Shown one piece after another: positions 35,601-47,194 of a stretch of 64,000 nucleotides of DNA. A model generated the notes under the pieces. The model was not told the DNA's origin, ran no database searches, and saw nothing but the letters and a program-made list of their open reading frames with translations. Both the position numbers and the translations under genes were made by a program. How positions within the stretch are numbered: position 1 is the stretch's first letter; the number at the start of each line of letters is the position of its first letter. This stretch comes from Chiua virens (taxonomy: Eukaryota; Basidiomycota; Agaricomycetes; Boletales; Boletaceae): NCBI GenBank assembly GCA_019787685.1, contig JAHNUO010000023.1:248001-312000 (forward strand), written 5' to 3'.

Positions 35601-36313
35601 TCAAACCCTTCTCAAAAGGCAATCAGGTTTGGCTGGAAGCCTGCAATTTGAAATGGGAACTCATATCCCCGAAACTCGCATCACACTGCGAAGGACCCTT
35701 TACCATCACATAGGTCCTCTCCCTGCTCACCTACTGTCTCCGCCTCCCCAAGACCTGGAAAATACATTCGGTCTTCCATGCTTCACTCCTTTCCCCATAT
35801 CGGGAAACAGAAACCTACGGACCAAACTTCCCAAAACCTCCACCGGACCTTATAGCTGGCGAAGAGGAATACGAAATCAAGCGGATCCTCCATCACACCC
35901 GGAACCCACGTAACCGCAAGTTCCTGATCCGCTGGAAGGGCTACTCCACCTCCGATGACTCTTGGGAGCCTGAGGCCAACCTAGGAAATGCCAAGGAAAC
36001 CATTGACGCTTATAAGCGCCTCCACCCCAAGGATTTCCCCTCAGTCTCCCACCTTTCAGCCCTTCCACCACTTCCACCACTGCGACCACCACGCTCACCG
36101 CTCCGACCACCACCAGTCCACATCAGAACTGTTATGGCCTACCAATCTTGCTCTACCCCCGACTTTGAATCCAACACTACACCTGTACCCATCTTCACCC
36201 CCACTGTCGACATTCCCCACATTGCCTTACCACTCCCAGTTCCCCCACTGTCACTCCACTCCTCGGATGCTCCCTCCCTCTCCTCCGAATCTTCCCTCAC
36301 GGAGTCCACCTGA
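32672..36313 (+). pseudogene. Ty3/gypsy chromodomain Pol, C-rich family, three stops
   Basis: One frame runs from the late protease region (TTTLQIALGG, IILGLPWLKVTNPTIDW) through reverse transcriptase (FTKFDVRWGYNN, VIYMDDLLIFSKD), RNase H (IATDASKFALDGV), integrase (HTAGHPGF, CTLCEQHK; core Asp in VDLITDLP and ISDRGPQF, Glu in DGETEHINQE) to a chromodomain (FLIRWKGYSTSDDSWEP). Stops interrupt it at 33245 (TAA), 34385 (TGA after LTYF) and 35711 (TAG after PFTIT); otherwise it is continuous to TGA 36311-36313. The 5' end is truncated next to an LTR A scrap. Third codon positions are mostly C or G, unlike the family A element at the left edge. Confidence 0.94.
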
Positions 36314-36518
36314 CCCATTTCTCCAGCTGATTCTGTGGTTGCTTCCGCAGGATGGGGAACAGCAAGCATATGCACTCACCCTCCTTATTCTATTCACCGT
36401 GTTTGTCCTCCTCTTGTCACAGTGTAGAAAAGAAATAATTGGTGATAAGAAGAAAGGTGGGGCAATAGGTTCATCCCAAGGGGGGTTATATTTGAAGGAA
36501 TGATGGATTCAGGTTTGT

Positions 36519-37127
36519 CTAAGAGTCCTAGAGACTGCTGGACAATCCGGAATGAAAAGTGGTTGATGTAAAAGTATCCAGGTGGAGGCGAGGCAATGAG
36601 AGTATTGATTCAAGTAGATGAGACGCAGAGGAATGATAGGACGAGGTAAAAGAGAAACTATCCAGCTCACTCACACATGGGAGAGTAAACAGGAGATCTC
36701 CTGAACACAGAAAGACAATATTTTTGTGTTAGAAACATGGTTTTATAGTCCTGGGTATAACCCAGGACTGTTAAAGGTAATCCGACCCTAAGTAAGTGTA
36801 CAGGATCGACGTAGGGTGAGTATGCTAAGAAGGAGTGTCAAACCTTGTAGATGACAAAGAAAGGAAAGGTGTTAGGATAGTAATGACCTTAATAAGGCCA
36901 AATCGAGTAGAACAAGTCAAATTGGATGAAGCGGAATACATACGAAGGAACCAGATTGGATTGCGTTGACTCGGATTGGACTCAGATTGGATTCGGATGA
37001 TCTGTAAACGCTAGGAATGAAACTGGGCTGGCACGAAGTCGATGGCGGATGAGATGGGAGGTGATATGACATGATGAAGAGCGAGGAAAATGTATCCTAC
37101 AACCATAGGGAGTATCTAACTCCTACA
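36519..37127 (-). repeat. Solo LTR-like unit, family D (copy D2)
   Basis: It is the reverse complement of D1 over its full length, with only scattered differences and the same stem before the TATA box. It lies between the gypsy polyprotein and the zinc-knuckle ORF, whose apparent N-terminus (MMKSEENVSYNHREYL) is translated from this repeat. Confidence 0.88.
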
Positions 37128-38072
37128 GCGGTAGACCTGCCTTTTCATTCACACACTATCCGGGCCTCTACGCCCACCCCTGACTACTTCACTCACATGC
37201 GAAACCTCATCCTTGACCCAAGCATGGTGTTCCCCATTGAGCACCATCTTGACCTCAACTCCCCTCTCCACGCCCTCTACTTGGCGTACCTGCAGAATGA
37301 ACAACTCACCCTTGTCCGGCCAGACCTCTATGGGCCTATGGCCAACACTCACCTCCTCTCGGCCATCACCGGCCAGATCCATGACAAAATCTGCACATTC
37401 CTCGAGCACACCCTATTCCAAATGCAGATGGGTGAATTCCTCTCCAACCTCCACCGCTACCAGGCAGAACTCTCCCTCCGCCTCGACCAACCCCTCGCTT
37501 CGGGCGCTCCCTCTCCGTCTACCCCCTCCGCCTCCTCTCTTCCCTTCTCCCCTGAAGAGATCGATGCTTGGAACCGCACTGAAGCGGAACACATGTTCCA
37601 AACCGGTCAGGTCGACCTCCCTGAGGACCACCCTTGCTACCACAAGGCCTGCTACGAGTGCCACAAACTTGGGCACATCTGTGTCGAATGCCAGGACTAT
37701 CAATGTCCCATCTGTCTTACCTGGTCCCCTGGACACATCCAGTCCCGTTGCCCTGGACAACCCCCTCATGTCCACGCTAGGATTCCCCTGGCCAACCGAC
37801 TTACCCCGGTGGCAGCCAGATCTACCTGGAACCGTTGTTCCCCATGCCCCATCATCCCGTCCAACTCCTCCTCGTCTAATGGATCGTCCTCCTTCTCTGC
37901 ACGCCGCCGCACCCGCCGCCCCGCTATCCCAGCTCTCCCACTCTGCCGTCCCTCCAGATGCTCCTCTGCCTCCCCGGACCGCCGCTCCGTGTCGCCGTGT
38001 GACGACCCAATTGACGATGAGGGTTACGCCAACATTACGGGCAGCCCTGTTAGGGATTCGTTCGATTTCTAA
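37128..38072 (+). CDS. Zinc-knuckle (gag-like) ORF before LTR B5
   Basis: After the repeat-derived leader the protein reads HTIRASTPTPDYFTHMRNLI, a helical region, and a Cys/His cluster (CYECHKLGHICVECQDYQCP, ICLTWSPGHIQSRCPG) that looks like paired zinc knuckles for nucleic-acid binding, then a Ser/Pro/Arg-rich tail. It ends 42 bases before LTR B5, separated by a polypurine-like gttggggggtaa. Either it is an extra ORF downstream of pol, or a rearranged gag. Its original start was lost to the D2 insertion. Codons are C-rich like the pol to its left, suggesting the same element. Confidence 0.7.
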   Translation, partial: AVDLPFHSHTIRASTPTPDYFTHMRNLILDPSMVFPIEHHLDLNSPLHALYLAYLQNEQLTLVRPDLYGPMANTHLLSAITGQIHDKICTFLEHTLFQMQMGEFLSNLHRYQAELSLRLDQPLASGAPSPSTPSASSLPFSPEEIDAWNRTEAEHMFQTGQVDLPEDHPCYHKACYECHKLGHICVECQDYQCPICLTWSPGHIQSRCPGQPPHVHARIPLANRLTPVAARSTWNRCSPCPIIPSNSSSSNGSSSFSARRRTRRPAIPALPLCRPSRCSSASPDRRSVSPCDDPIDDEGYANITGSPVRDSFDF

Positions 38073-38114
38073 AGAGGATCTTCACATGGTGCTTTGATCT
38101 TAGTTGGGGGGTAA

Positions 38115-38868
38115 TGTTACAATTCATCTTTTTCTTTACTTTCTTTGCTACTTTCACTATGATCGGTACTACAGGTACCTCCTACGTTCAATCTGTGAGG
38201 CTTACCCTTGCTACAGATTACTCAGCAAGGGCTTAACCCTTTGCCCCACTTTTCCCTTCTTTCCTAGATCCGATTACACAACTCCAGCCCAACCTGTTGT
38301 TCTATCATTGCTTCCTTTCTTCTGATTCCTGATCCGGTAGGGATCACCTTCACTTCCACTGTCATTTGGACAGCTTCCGTGTTTTACCTTTTACACTTTC
38401 GTCTGTCCAGTGCTTCCGCCCCGCACGACTCCTTTTGGCCCTTTGTCTGTTCTGCTCTTCCTGGCCACCCTTTTGGACAGTTGGTCCATGCACTACTTTG
38501 ATAGTATAAATACCACGCAGTGATACTCCTGTACCTCAGTCTTGATCTATGCAATCTAGCTAGTATCACTGCTCCTCTTCGGGCTTAACCTAAGCCATCC
38601 CTTGTCGCTGCGACCAACGTCCAGCATCTCAGTCCACCCTGATCACAAGGGGTAGTCTCGGTCCTTCGGGTATAGATTCCCAACAGGACGCTCTTAGGCA
38701 ATGTCCTAAGTTCTAACTCGTCTCACTAGTAGCAACCCACTGACCAGTAAACCTCCTTGAACTCTACAGCACGCCACGTATCAAGTGGTGGTTGTTTGAG
38801 TTATCACAGCCGCTTGGTACTTAGCACTTTTGTGTCTACACTAGGCCCTACCTGGGACTATCATAACA
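38115..38868 (+). repeat. LTR, family B (copy B5), likely a 3' LTR
   Basis: It begins TGTTACAATTC and ends ATCATAACA. A polypurine-like tract precedes it, so it is probably the 3' LTR of the element carrying the zinc-knuckle ORF. The matching 5' LTR is not seen upstream. Confidence 0.88.
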
Positions 38869-39466
38869 GTTAAACGGATGAGGCAACTTTGAGCACAAGA
38901 TGAAACAGGGATTGAAAAAGATGAAATTTTTTATTTACAAACACAATTTTATAGTCTCAGGTATTCCCAGCACTTTTACAATGGATGAGGTACCAAGTCA
39001 ATAAGGAAAGCATACATATAACAGAGTGGTCTCTCATAGAGATCAACCTGTAAAAAGAAAAACAATGTTCTGTCAAGGTGGGATAGGGTTTGATCCACAA
39101 ATCAATGGACTACCTTTAAAACATTGTACAATCTGACTATCCATACCTATTAACCAATCAGGTACATGTCAATTACTTGGAACCATCTGAAAAGAATCTA
39201 AGAAGGTATGAAATAAAATGGAAATTGGACAGAAAAGGGAGTCAATTAGTGTGTGTCATTCAATCTTGATTAAGTGACCTGATTCGGTCACCTCGCGCAG
39301 CCACATGTAGAAATGACAAACAAAACATATGAATATGGATTGAATCCACTTGGATAGACATGGGACCATGATAGACAGATAGGACAATCAATATAGGCAA
39401 TCTGGGCAACCTGTAAACAAAGCAGAAATGTGGGTTTATCACCACAAGGGGCCATTGACTCCTACA
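38869..39466 (-). repeat. Solo LTR-like unit, family E (copy E1)
   Basis: The minus strand begins TGTAGGAGTCAATGGCCCC and carries a TATA-like gactataaaattg; it ends near cctcatccgtttaac. The start and the TATA surroundings resemble families C and D, so the three may be related. Confidence 0.65.
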
Positions 39467-39495
39467 ATGCCACTGGCTCAACCTGGAGGATAACT

Positions 39496-39962
39496 CATTT
39501 CTTTCTCATCATCATCCAATGGCATTGCACTTACTCATTTTCACTTCATTATCATATGATTCCCTTTGACCATTTGTAATTGGTTCTGCTCTTTGCAGTC
39601 ACCCTTGATTCCTTACATATAAATACCTTGCAGCGATACTCCTGTACCCTAGTCTTGATCTTCACAATCTAGCTGAGTATCACTGCTCCTCTTGGGAACC
39701 CCTTGAGACTACTCAACCACTTGGACTCAACATAGTCAACCCTTGACCCTAGTCCCTTGGGTATAGATTCCCAACAGGACACTCTCAGCAATGGCTGAGT
39801 TTAACCTTCATCTCACTAGCAGCAATCTGCTGACTAGTTAGTACTCCTCTTGAAACTCCCTAGCACACTACATATCAAGTGGTGGTTATTTGTGTTATTG
39901 CAGCCACTGGATATTCAGTGCTTTTGCAACTATGCTAAGTCCTACCCAGTACTATTGTAACA
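39496..39962 (+). repeat. LTR fragment, family B (copy B6)
   Basis: It matches B1 and B4 from ctcatcatcatccaatggca to the terminal actattgtaaca. The first roughly 290 bases are missing. Confidence 0.82.
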
Positions 39963-39984
39963 GTTATTTTTTGGTAGAGAGTCA

Positions 39985-40660
39985 TTGTACCATGCTCTTG
40001 TTCTGAATGATGTAGTGGCCCCCCTATGTGATTTATTTGCTTCAAAGGGTGGTCACCTCAATCTGGACTTTGTTCTCACTGTAGGCTGTCAGCTAGTGAG
40101 TGTCTGCTATTCTGACATTGAGATGTCAAACACCTAACTGCTCACTGAACAGGTACATAGACTTGAATATCTCCACTCGCACAACTATATCCACAGCAAC
40201 ATCAAGCTGCAGAATATCTTGATTCAACACATTCCTCAATTATACAGCCTTCCTCATCAACTTCAGTATCTCTCTCCAATATCACAACTCTGCAACTCAA
40301 GTGCATGTTCCATACCAATAGGACTGCCATTTTGTCAGTACCCCTTCATTCTGTTCCATCAACCATCATCTGGGTGCTCAATTGAGCTGTGATGATCTGG
40401 AGTCACTTGGATACATGCTAATCTATCTGTTGCAAGGATCACTCCCATGGTTCAGCAGCATTCACCCTGACCTCTCTAACGACATGATACTTAAGTTGAA
40501 ACAAGACACCACAAGTTGATCAACTGTGCAATGGCCTCCCTCTCGAATTCACTACATTTCTCCATTATGCATGCTCTCTTGCCTACCCAGTGAAACCAGA
40601 TTATGATTACCTTCATTCCCTGCTCCTCCACTGCACAGTTAGTGCATCACCTGCAGGCCA
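39985..40660 (+). pseudogene. Casein kinase I pseudogene
   Basis: Traces follow casein kinase I order: LNDVVAPLCDLFASKGGHLN, EYLHSHNYIHSNIKLQNILI (kinase catalytic loop, with HRD replaced by HSN), DDLESLGYMLIYLLQGSLPW, and PVKPDYDYLHSLLLHC. Intervening parts are deleted or frame-shifted, including the DFG segment, so it cannot encode an active kinase. Its source is probably a host gene copied into this transposon-rich region. Confidence 0.82.
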
Positions 40661-40907
40661 TTGTTTGCCTGATTTTGGCACATCTGCTCTGTCTTCTGGT
40701 TGCTCTATGTCACACCTGGCAACTATGTCAGTCTCAATGGGATCAGCTAACCATCAACAAGTGCCCCTCAACCACAATGACAGCATTGCCAAAGAATGAA
40801 AGTAAGTAATACCAGTGTTACTTCTCTGACTGACACAAGTGTATTCAGGAAGAGAATGTGAAAATCCAGCCCCAAGGAAGAACTTTTCACCTCTCAAAGG
40901 GATATGC

Positions 40908-41425
40908 ACACAGTGAGATCATCATTAGTCAACATTGGGTAGGAACTGACTTATAGCATTTACTTCCTGGAGGGACATGCACACTGTGAGATCATCATTA
41001 GTCACCATTGGGTAGGAACTGACCTATAGCATGTCCTTCCTGGAGGGACATGCACACTGTGAGATCACCATTAGTCACCATTGGGTAAAAATATCACTTT
41101 GGCCTGCAGCATGTCCTTCCTGGAGGGACATGCATACTGTGAGATCACTATTAGTCAGCAGTGGGTAAAAATATTGCTCTGGCCTACAGCATGTCCTTCC
41201 TGGAGGGACATCTATGCTGTAAGATCATCGTTAGTCAGCATTGGGTAGGAATATCACTCTGGCCTGCAGTATGTCCTTCTTGGAGGGACATGCATACTGT
41301 GAGATCATCATTAGTCAGCATTGGGTAAGAGTATCACTCTGGCCTATAGCATGTCCTTCTTCATGCACACTGTGAGATCACTATTAGTCAGCATTGGGTA
41401 GGAATATCACTCTGGCCTGTAGCAT
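40908..41425 (+). repeat. 80-bp satellite, first block
   Basis: About seven diverged copies of the unit found at 42.7-44.9 kb, several shortened by a few bases. The hairpin core catgtccttcctggagg is recognisable in most. Confidence 0.9.
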
Positions 41426-42654
41426 TGTGTTAAATTATGCTTAGATGTGTATGGCTGGATGGTTGGATTTTTATCAGAGATTAGTCAAGCTTGATTGTTA
41501 CTTGGGGTCATTGTGGGTAATTTTGCACTGAATTACAGTTGGATTATGGTTGGATATGATTGTACTGACTGTAAAACCTTTTATCACTTGATGGTCATTT
41601 TGCATAAATTATGCTTTGATTTGTGTGGCATTTTTGTCAAATGTTGGATTAGGGTTACTGATGATTGTACTTACCACAAGACCTGGTCTGATTTGATGTT
41701 GTTGTTGCTCAAATTTTACCTGGGAATAACTTGGATTTATGCAAAATGTTAGTCACATTGTAGTTGGATTACACTCAGAATATGGTCAGAATAGGTTGAT
41801 ATTTATTTTGATTTTGATTGGATTTGGTATGTTGACTACCCTAACTTCTAACCAACCCAGGGGGTAAACCCCCTGGACCCCCATTTGTTATATAATCCTG
41901 ACCCTAACAATTAACCAAGACACCCCTAACAAGTGTTAACCAATGGGTAGTTGTGTTTGATTTTGTATTTATATTTTGTTGATTTTGTGTGTTTTCATGT
42001 TTTGGTAATTTTTGATTTTCTTTGTTTTCACTTAGGGGGATGAGTGGGGATGTGAGTGCTTTTCTCAAGCTTGTCCATCTGTCTCACTTCGCTTTGGTTC
42101 TTGGTGATACATGATGCAAAAGTTTTAGATATTCAGAAATGGGTCAGTTCATTTCACACACTTCTTATCTTGCTTAGATTTACATTTCACACAATTTGCC
42201 ATTAATTTCACCTTGCATATGACACAAATCATCCTTATATTTGCCTTGGATTACTTGCATTTTGTTATCATATTGTGTTTATGTTGGATACATATTATTG
42301 TCAATGTTTCTGTGGCATGTTTTTTTTTTTTTGGCCGACATAATTGTCAAATTGTGCTCAAATCATAGTCAGACATCACTCAGACTATGGTCTGCCTAGT
42401 GTAATTGTTTGGTCACTTGATAGTCACATTACTGCAAGATTTCTGGTAGACCATGGTGATGGTGGTAAGGGCATGGTGGTCCATTGGTATCCTAAGTCAG
42501 CAGACACAGTGCAGTTGAGCTAAAGCCCAGGATCCTATTCCTGATATACCCAAGGCCTGATTTTGTATTGCATTTGCTCCAGCATTTTTAGAACAGCTGT
42601 AACAGCACATCGATGGCAGGTATTTAAACAAGGTCTCTGCCAGTGAAACATGGA
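41426..42654. other. 1.2-kb unrelated segment inside the 80-bp satellite
   Basis: It is A/T-rich and has no convincing gene. At 41855-41876 lies a perfect inverted repeat (ccagggggt / accccctgg), and ccctaac occurs three times within about 100 bases. The satellite stops and restarts in different unit phases at its edges. No terminal repeats or duplications could be fixed. Confidence 0.5.
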
Positions 42655-45090
42655 AATTGTTAAGTTAGTCAGCATTGGGTGAGAATATCACTCTGACATG
42701 CCCACAGTGAAATCATCACTAGGTAGCATTAGGTAGGCATGTCAATCTTGCTGCAACATGTCCTTCGTGGAGGGCCATGCACACAGTGAGATCATCATTA
42801 ATCAACACTGGGTAGGAACTGACTTGTAGCATGTCCTTCCTGGAGGGACATGCACACAGTGAGAGTATCATTAGTCAGCATTGGGTCAGAATATCACTCT
42901 AGCCTACAACATGTCCTTCCTGGAGGGACATGTACATTGTGAGACCACCATTAGTCAGCATTGGGTAAGACTATCACTCTGGCCTACAGCATGTCCTTCC
43001 TGGAGGGACATGCACACTGTGAGATCACCATTAGTCAACATTGGGTCAGAATATCACTTTGGCCTACAGCATGTCCTTCCTGGAGGGACATGCACACTGT
43101 GAGATCACCATTAGTCAGCTTGGGTAAGAATATCACTGTGGCCTGCAGCATGTCCTTCCTGGAGGGACATGTACACTGTGAGACCACCATTAGTCAGCAT
43201 TGAGTAAGACTATCACTCTGGCCTACAGCATGTCCTTCCTGGAGGGACATGCACACTGTGAGATTGCCATTAGTCAGCTTGTGTGAGAATATCACTCTGG
43301 CCTGCAGCATGTCCTTCCTGGAGGGACATGCACACTGTGAGATCACCATTAGTCAGCATTGGATCAGAATATCACTGTGGCCTGCAGCATGTCCTTCCTG
43401 GAGGGACATACACACTGTGAGATCACCATTAGTCAGCATTGGGTCAGAATACCACTCTGGCCTGCAGCATGTCCTTCCTGGAGGGACATGCATACTGTGA
43501 GATTGCCATTAGTCAGCTTGTGTGAGAATATCACTCTGGCCTGCAGCATGTCCTTCCTGGAGGGACATGCACACTGTGAGATCACCATTAGTCAGCATTG
43601 GATCAGAATATCACTCTGGCCTGCAGCATGTCCTTCCTGGAGGGACATGCACACTGTGAGATCACCATTAGTCAGCATTGGGTCAGAATACCACTCTGGC
43701 CTGCAGCATTCCTTCCTGGAGGGACATGCATACTGTGAGATTGCCATTAGTCAGCTTGTGTGAGAATATCACTCTGGCCTGCAGCATGTCCTTCCTGGAG
43801 GGACATGCATACTGTGAGATTGCCATTAGTCAGCTTGTGTGAGAATATCACTCTGGCCTGCAGCATGTCCTTCCTGGAGGGACATGCACACTATGAGATC
43901 ACCATTAGTCAGCATTGGATCAGAATATCACTCTGGCCTGCAGCATGTCCTTCCTGGAGGGACATACACACTGTGAGATCACCATTAGTCAGCATTGGAT
44001 CAGCATATCACTCTGGCCTGCAGCATGTCCTTCCTGGAGGGACATACACACTGTGAGATCACCATTAGTCAGCATTGGGTCAGAATACCACTCTGGCCTG
44101 CAGCATGTCCTTCCTGGAGGGACATGCACACTGTGAGATTGCCATTAGTCAGCTTGTGTGAGAATATCACTCTGGCCTGCAGCATGTCCTTCCTGGAGGG
44201 ACATGCACACTGTGAGATCACCATTAGTCACCATTGGGTGGAAATATCACTGTGGCCTGCAGCATGTCCTTCCTGGAGGGACATGCACACTGTGAGATCA
44301 CCATTAGTCACCATTGGGTGGGAATATCACTGTGGCCTGAAGCATGTCCTTCCTGGAGGGACATGCACATAGTGAGAGTATCATTAGTTACCATTGGGTA
44401 GGAATATCACTGTGGCCTGTAGCATGTCCTTCCTGGAGGGACATGCACACTATGAGATTACCCTTAGTCACCATTGGGTGGCAATATCACTGTGGCCTGA
44501 AGCATGTCCTTCCTGGAGGGACATGCACATAGTGAGAGTATCATTAGTTACCATTGGGTAGGAATATCACTGTGGCCTGTAGCATGTCCTTCCTGGAGGG
44601 ACATGCACACTATGAGATTACCCTTAGTCACCATTGGGTGGCAATATCACTGTGGCCTGCAGCATGTCCTTCCTGGAGGGACATGCACACTATGAGATTA
44701 CCCTTAGTCACCATTGGGTGGGAATATCACTGTGGCCTGTAGCATGTCCTTCCTGGAGGGACATGCACATTGTGAGATCAGCATTAGTCTCCATTGGGTG
44801 GGAATATCACTGTGGCCTGTAGCATGTCCTTCTTGGAGGGACATGTCTACTGTCAAATCTCAATTAGTCAGCATTATGCCCATGTCTGGCTGTCCTTCCT
44901 GGAAGGACAGAACATAGTCCAGAATCACAATGGGACATATACTTTGTGATATAAAGAAGACATCACATGACAATTCTTCCCATGTGTGAGTGTCCTTCCT
45001 AGAGGGACATATCAGATATTGAAGCTCTAGAGATCACATAAGCTAGGGTATTTTACCCATGTGTAGGATGTCCCTCTAGGAGGGACATGT
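42655..45090 (+). repeat. 80-bp hairpin satellite, main block
   Basis: Roughly 28 head-to-tail 80-bp units with the core catgtccttcctggagggac, then gatcaccattagtcagcatt and atatcactctggcctgcagc. The core can fold: ATGTCCTTC pairs with GAGGGACAT. The last units (44.86-45.09 kb) keep only the hairpin. Overlapping open frames arise because 80 is not a multiple of three; they are not genes. Confidence 0.95.
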
Positions 45091-45159
45091 CATGAGTATA
45101 ATATCAGAAAAACAGAAAAAACTAGACCCTAGGGAGTGTAAAATGTGCTCATAACACAA

Positions 45160-45710
45160 TTGATATACCATTTAGTCGGCCATGTTGCCTATTGGCTCGA
45201 GTGATATATCAGTGGATCAAGGGTGTCGGAGTCCTACGTACGGTCATACTAGTTTGAGTGATATATCAGTAAAATCGTGAGTATGCATTGGCACCTACGG
45301 TTACAGAGTGATATATTATTTGCCAGTGTAATTGGCCACCGTGCGCTCAAGTGATACATCAGTGTATGTGCAGTTTGAATGATATATCAGTGAAATCGTG
45401 AGCATGCACCTATAGTTACAGAGTGATGTATCAGAGTAAAATCATGAGTATGCACCTACAAGCTACGATTACACAAGTGATATATCACTTGGTTGGCCAC
45501 AGTGCCCAATATTCAAGTTGTCTTGAGTGATACATCAGTAGTACAATACGAGTGTGTGCAGTAGTAGTACTTTTAGTAGCACACACGAGTCACAGTCATT
45601 GATATATCATTGATATATCATTTGGTTACTTGATCCGCAGTGTCTGCCTACTAGCCTATTAATGTATGACATTTTTATGCTAAGTACAATAGTCTGATAC
45701 ATCATTATTA
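45160..45710. repeat. Cluster of TGATATATCA palindromes
   Basis: About eleven near-copies of the palindrome TGATATATCA, usually as gtgatatatcagt, occur in 550 bases, for example at 45201, 45258, 45351, 45380, 45478 and twice in tandem at 45599-45620. Three are followed by a second shared module (gtgagtatgcac then cctacggttaca). Confidence 0.85.
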
Positions 45711-45737
45711 CTGATACTGGTGTGAAGATATTGCTAT

Positions 45738-46560
45738 CAACTGGAAGAGCTCGCTGAAGAAGTCACCCTGGAACCAGGAGGTAATCCGGTTATTGGCCCT
45801 TGACTTCCAGTCCGAGATCCAGTCGGGCGTGTATCCTAGTGTAACTTATGACCCTCGTACCATAACAATTCAGTCCCTCAGCCAGATTTGCTTTCAGAAG
45901 TTGTCACGAACACACCAAGCCTGTCGACAGCAAGCAGCTATAGAATGCAATTCCGACGAACAAGCTCGTGGGAGCGCTATTTCAAAACAACAAGGAAAAC
46001 AAAGCACTCAGTGAAAGAACGACAGGTCAAATGCTCGGAAACATGGTGTGCGCAAACAAACCTGTCCCATGTGAATTCTGCTGATTGATCTATCTTGTCT
46101 ATCAGACATTTGCTAGGCGTCGCAAAGTTGCCCGCGAAAATCGATTCTGAGACCCTCCTGCGTGGGACGCGATCACAAAGGTCCTTAACTGCCTAGGAGT
46201 GGAAGGGATGAGCAGTGATGAAACGGACTCGCCCCCTGGCATTTACCCCAAAGTTTTGAGGCGCATTGACATACTGTGACTAAGCCCTTCTATCTCCCAG
46301 TTACTCCGTGCTGTAGAATCATACGAACCCTCCCTCAGAGAAGAGAATATGCGATCGCATTATTGGGAATTCCTCACTCCGCCGTTACTTTGAACCACGC
46401 AAGAATAGTTTGGCAAAACACCTTGCTGGACTTCCCGGAATTGGTATAGCGATGAGTGGTTTAGGGGTTTGAGTACTGGACAGTGCACAATTCTTTCTCC
46501 GAAAAACGACGTTGAACTCCCCAATCTGGTAGGTTGGATATCACTTAGAGTGACCGTGGT
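45738..46560 (+). CDS. Hypothetical basidiomycete protein (RRRK/GVEGMS family)
   Basis: The plus strand reads NWKSSLKKSPWNQEVIRLL, SLSQICFQKLSRTHQACRQQ, then after a likely intron TFARRRKVAREN, LNCLGVEGMSSDETDSPPG and YPKVLRRIDIL. A further block gives RRYFEPRKNSLAKHLAGLPG and WYSDEWFRGLS. I recall this layout, with its basic RRRK patch and GMS(E)DE acidic motif, from very common agaric proteins of unknown role. Exon joins are not fully resolved, and an intact frame cannot be claimed. Confidence 0.55.
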
Positions 46561-47194
46561 TAACCTTTGGTTGCTGTTAGGAACGTTACGCAAAGAATGT
46601 GACGCCTGGTGTTTGATGAGCGGCTCTGAGTGGCCCACGAGGTGGCCCCCTTGAGTGGTCCCCTAGTACGTTTTCTAGTCATACGCAAAATTTGACTTTA
46701 CCTATGTATGGTTGACAGACCTTAAATCTTTTTGGAATACGTACAGAGTTTTATCCAATGAATTTATGTAATATGTGTCCTTGTAACATATTGTATACTT
46801 ATTCTGGCTCAGTCTAAGAGTACGATCCTGTCGTATATGAAGACTTTGTGTGCGAATACGTTTGAATACATAATTTACAGACATACCCAACCTCCGTAAT
46901 AAAATTTGATGTTCACATATAGTTAATTGACAAAGGTTGCATATGCTAAGCCTCTATGCTTTGCATATCGTTCATAATATGATACCTGTATATTTTTGTC
47001 TGCTATTCTGAATATGAACTCAAGATATTTATTCACGAAATATTTGTCATCGTAAGCGGAATAAGTTCTCCACTATGTAATCACTAAGTTCAGGTGACTT
47101 TTTTCGTTCTGCCTCTGGTGTAAGATACACTGGTCCGAGCTTCCCGAATGATCAGATGTTATCAATATCTATCTCATTTCTGCTAAGTCCCTTG
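46561..47194. other. No gene seen
   Basis: A/T-rich sequence without recognised coding or repeats. Confidence 0.45.

Noticed and set aside
37213..38097. 294-codon frame overlapping the zinc-knuckle ORF
   Set aside because: It is low-complexity Ser/Thr/Pro/Arg in a shifted frame with no motif; the zinc-knuckle frame has the Cys/His cluster.
41830..41935. Interstitial telomere repeat
   Set aside because: Three ccctaac motifs occur, but they are spaced irregularly and never in tandem.
41426..42654. Helitron insertion
   Set aside because: No TC start, no CTRR end with an upstream hairpin at the right border, and no Rep/helicase coding sequence.
42881..44917. Overlapping short open frames with repeated MSFLEGH peptides
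   Set aside because: They are translations of the 80-bp satellite. Frames shift each unit because 80 is not a multiple of three.
40908..44935. CRISPR array
   Set aside because: The whole 80-bp unit repeats with no unique spacers, the host is eukaryotic, and no cas genes are present.
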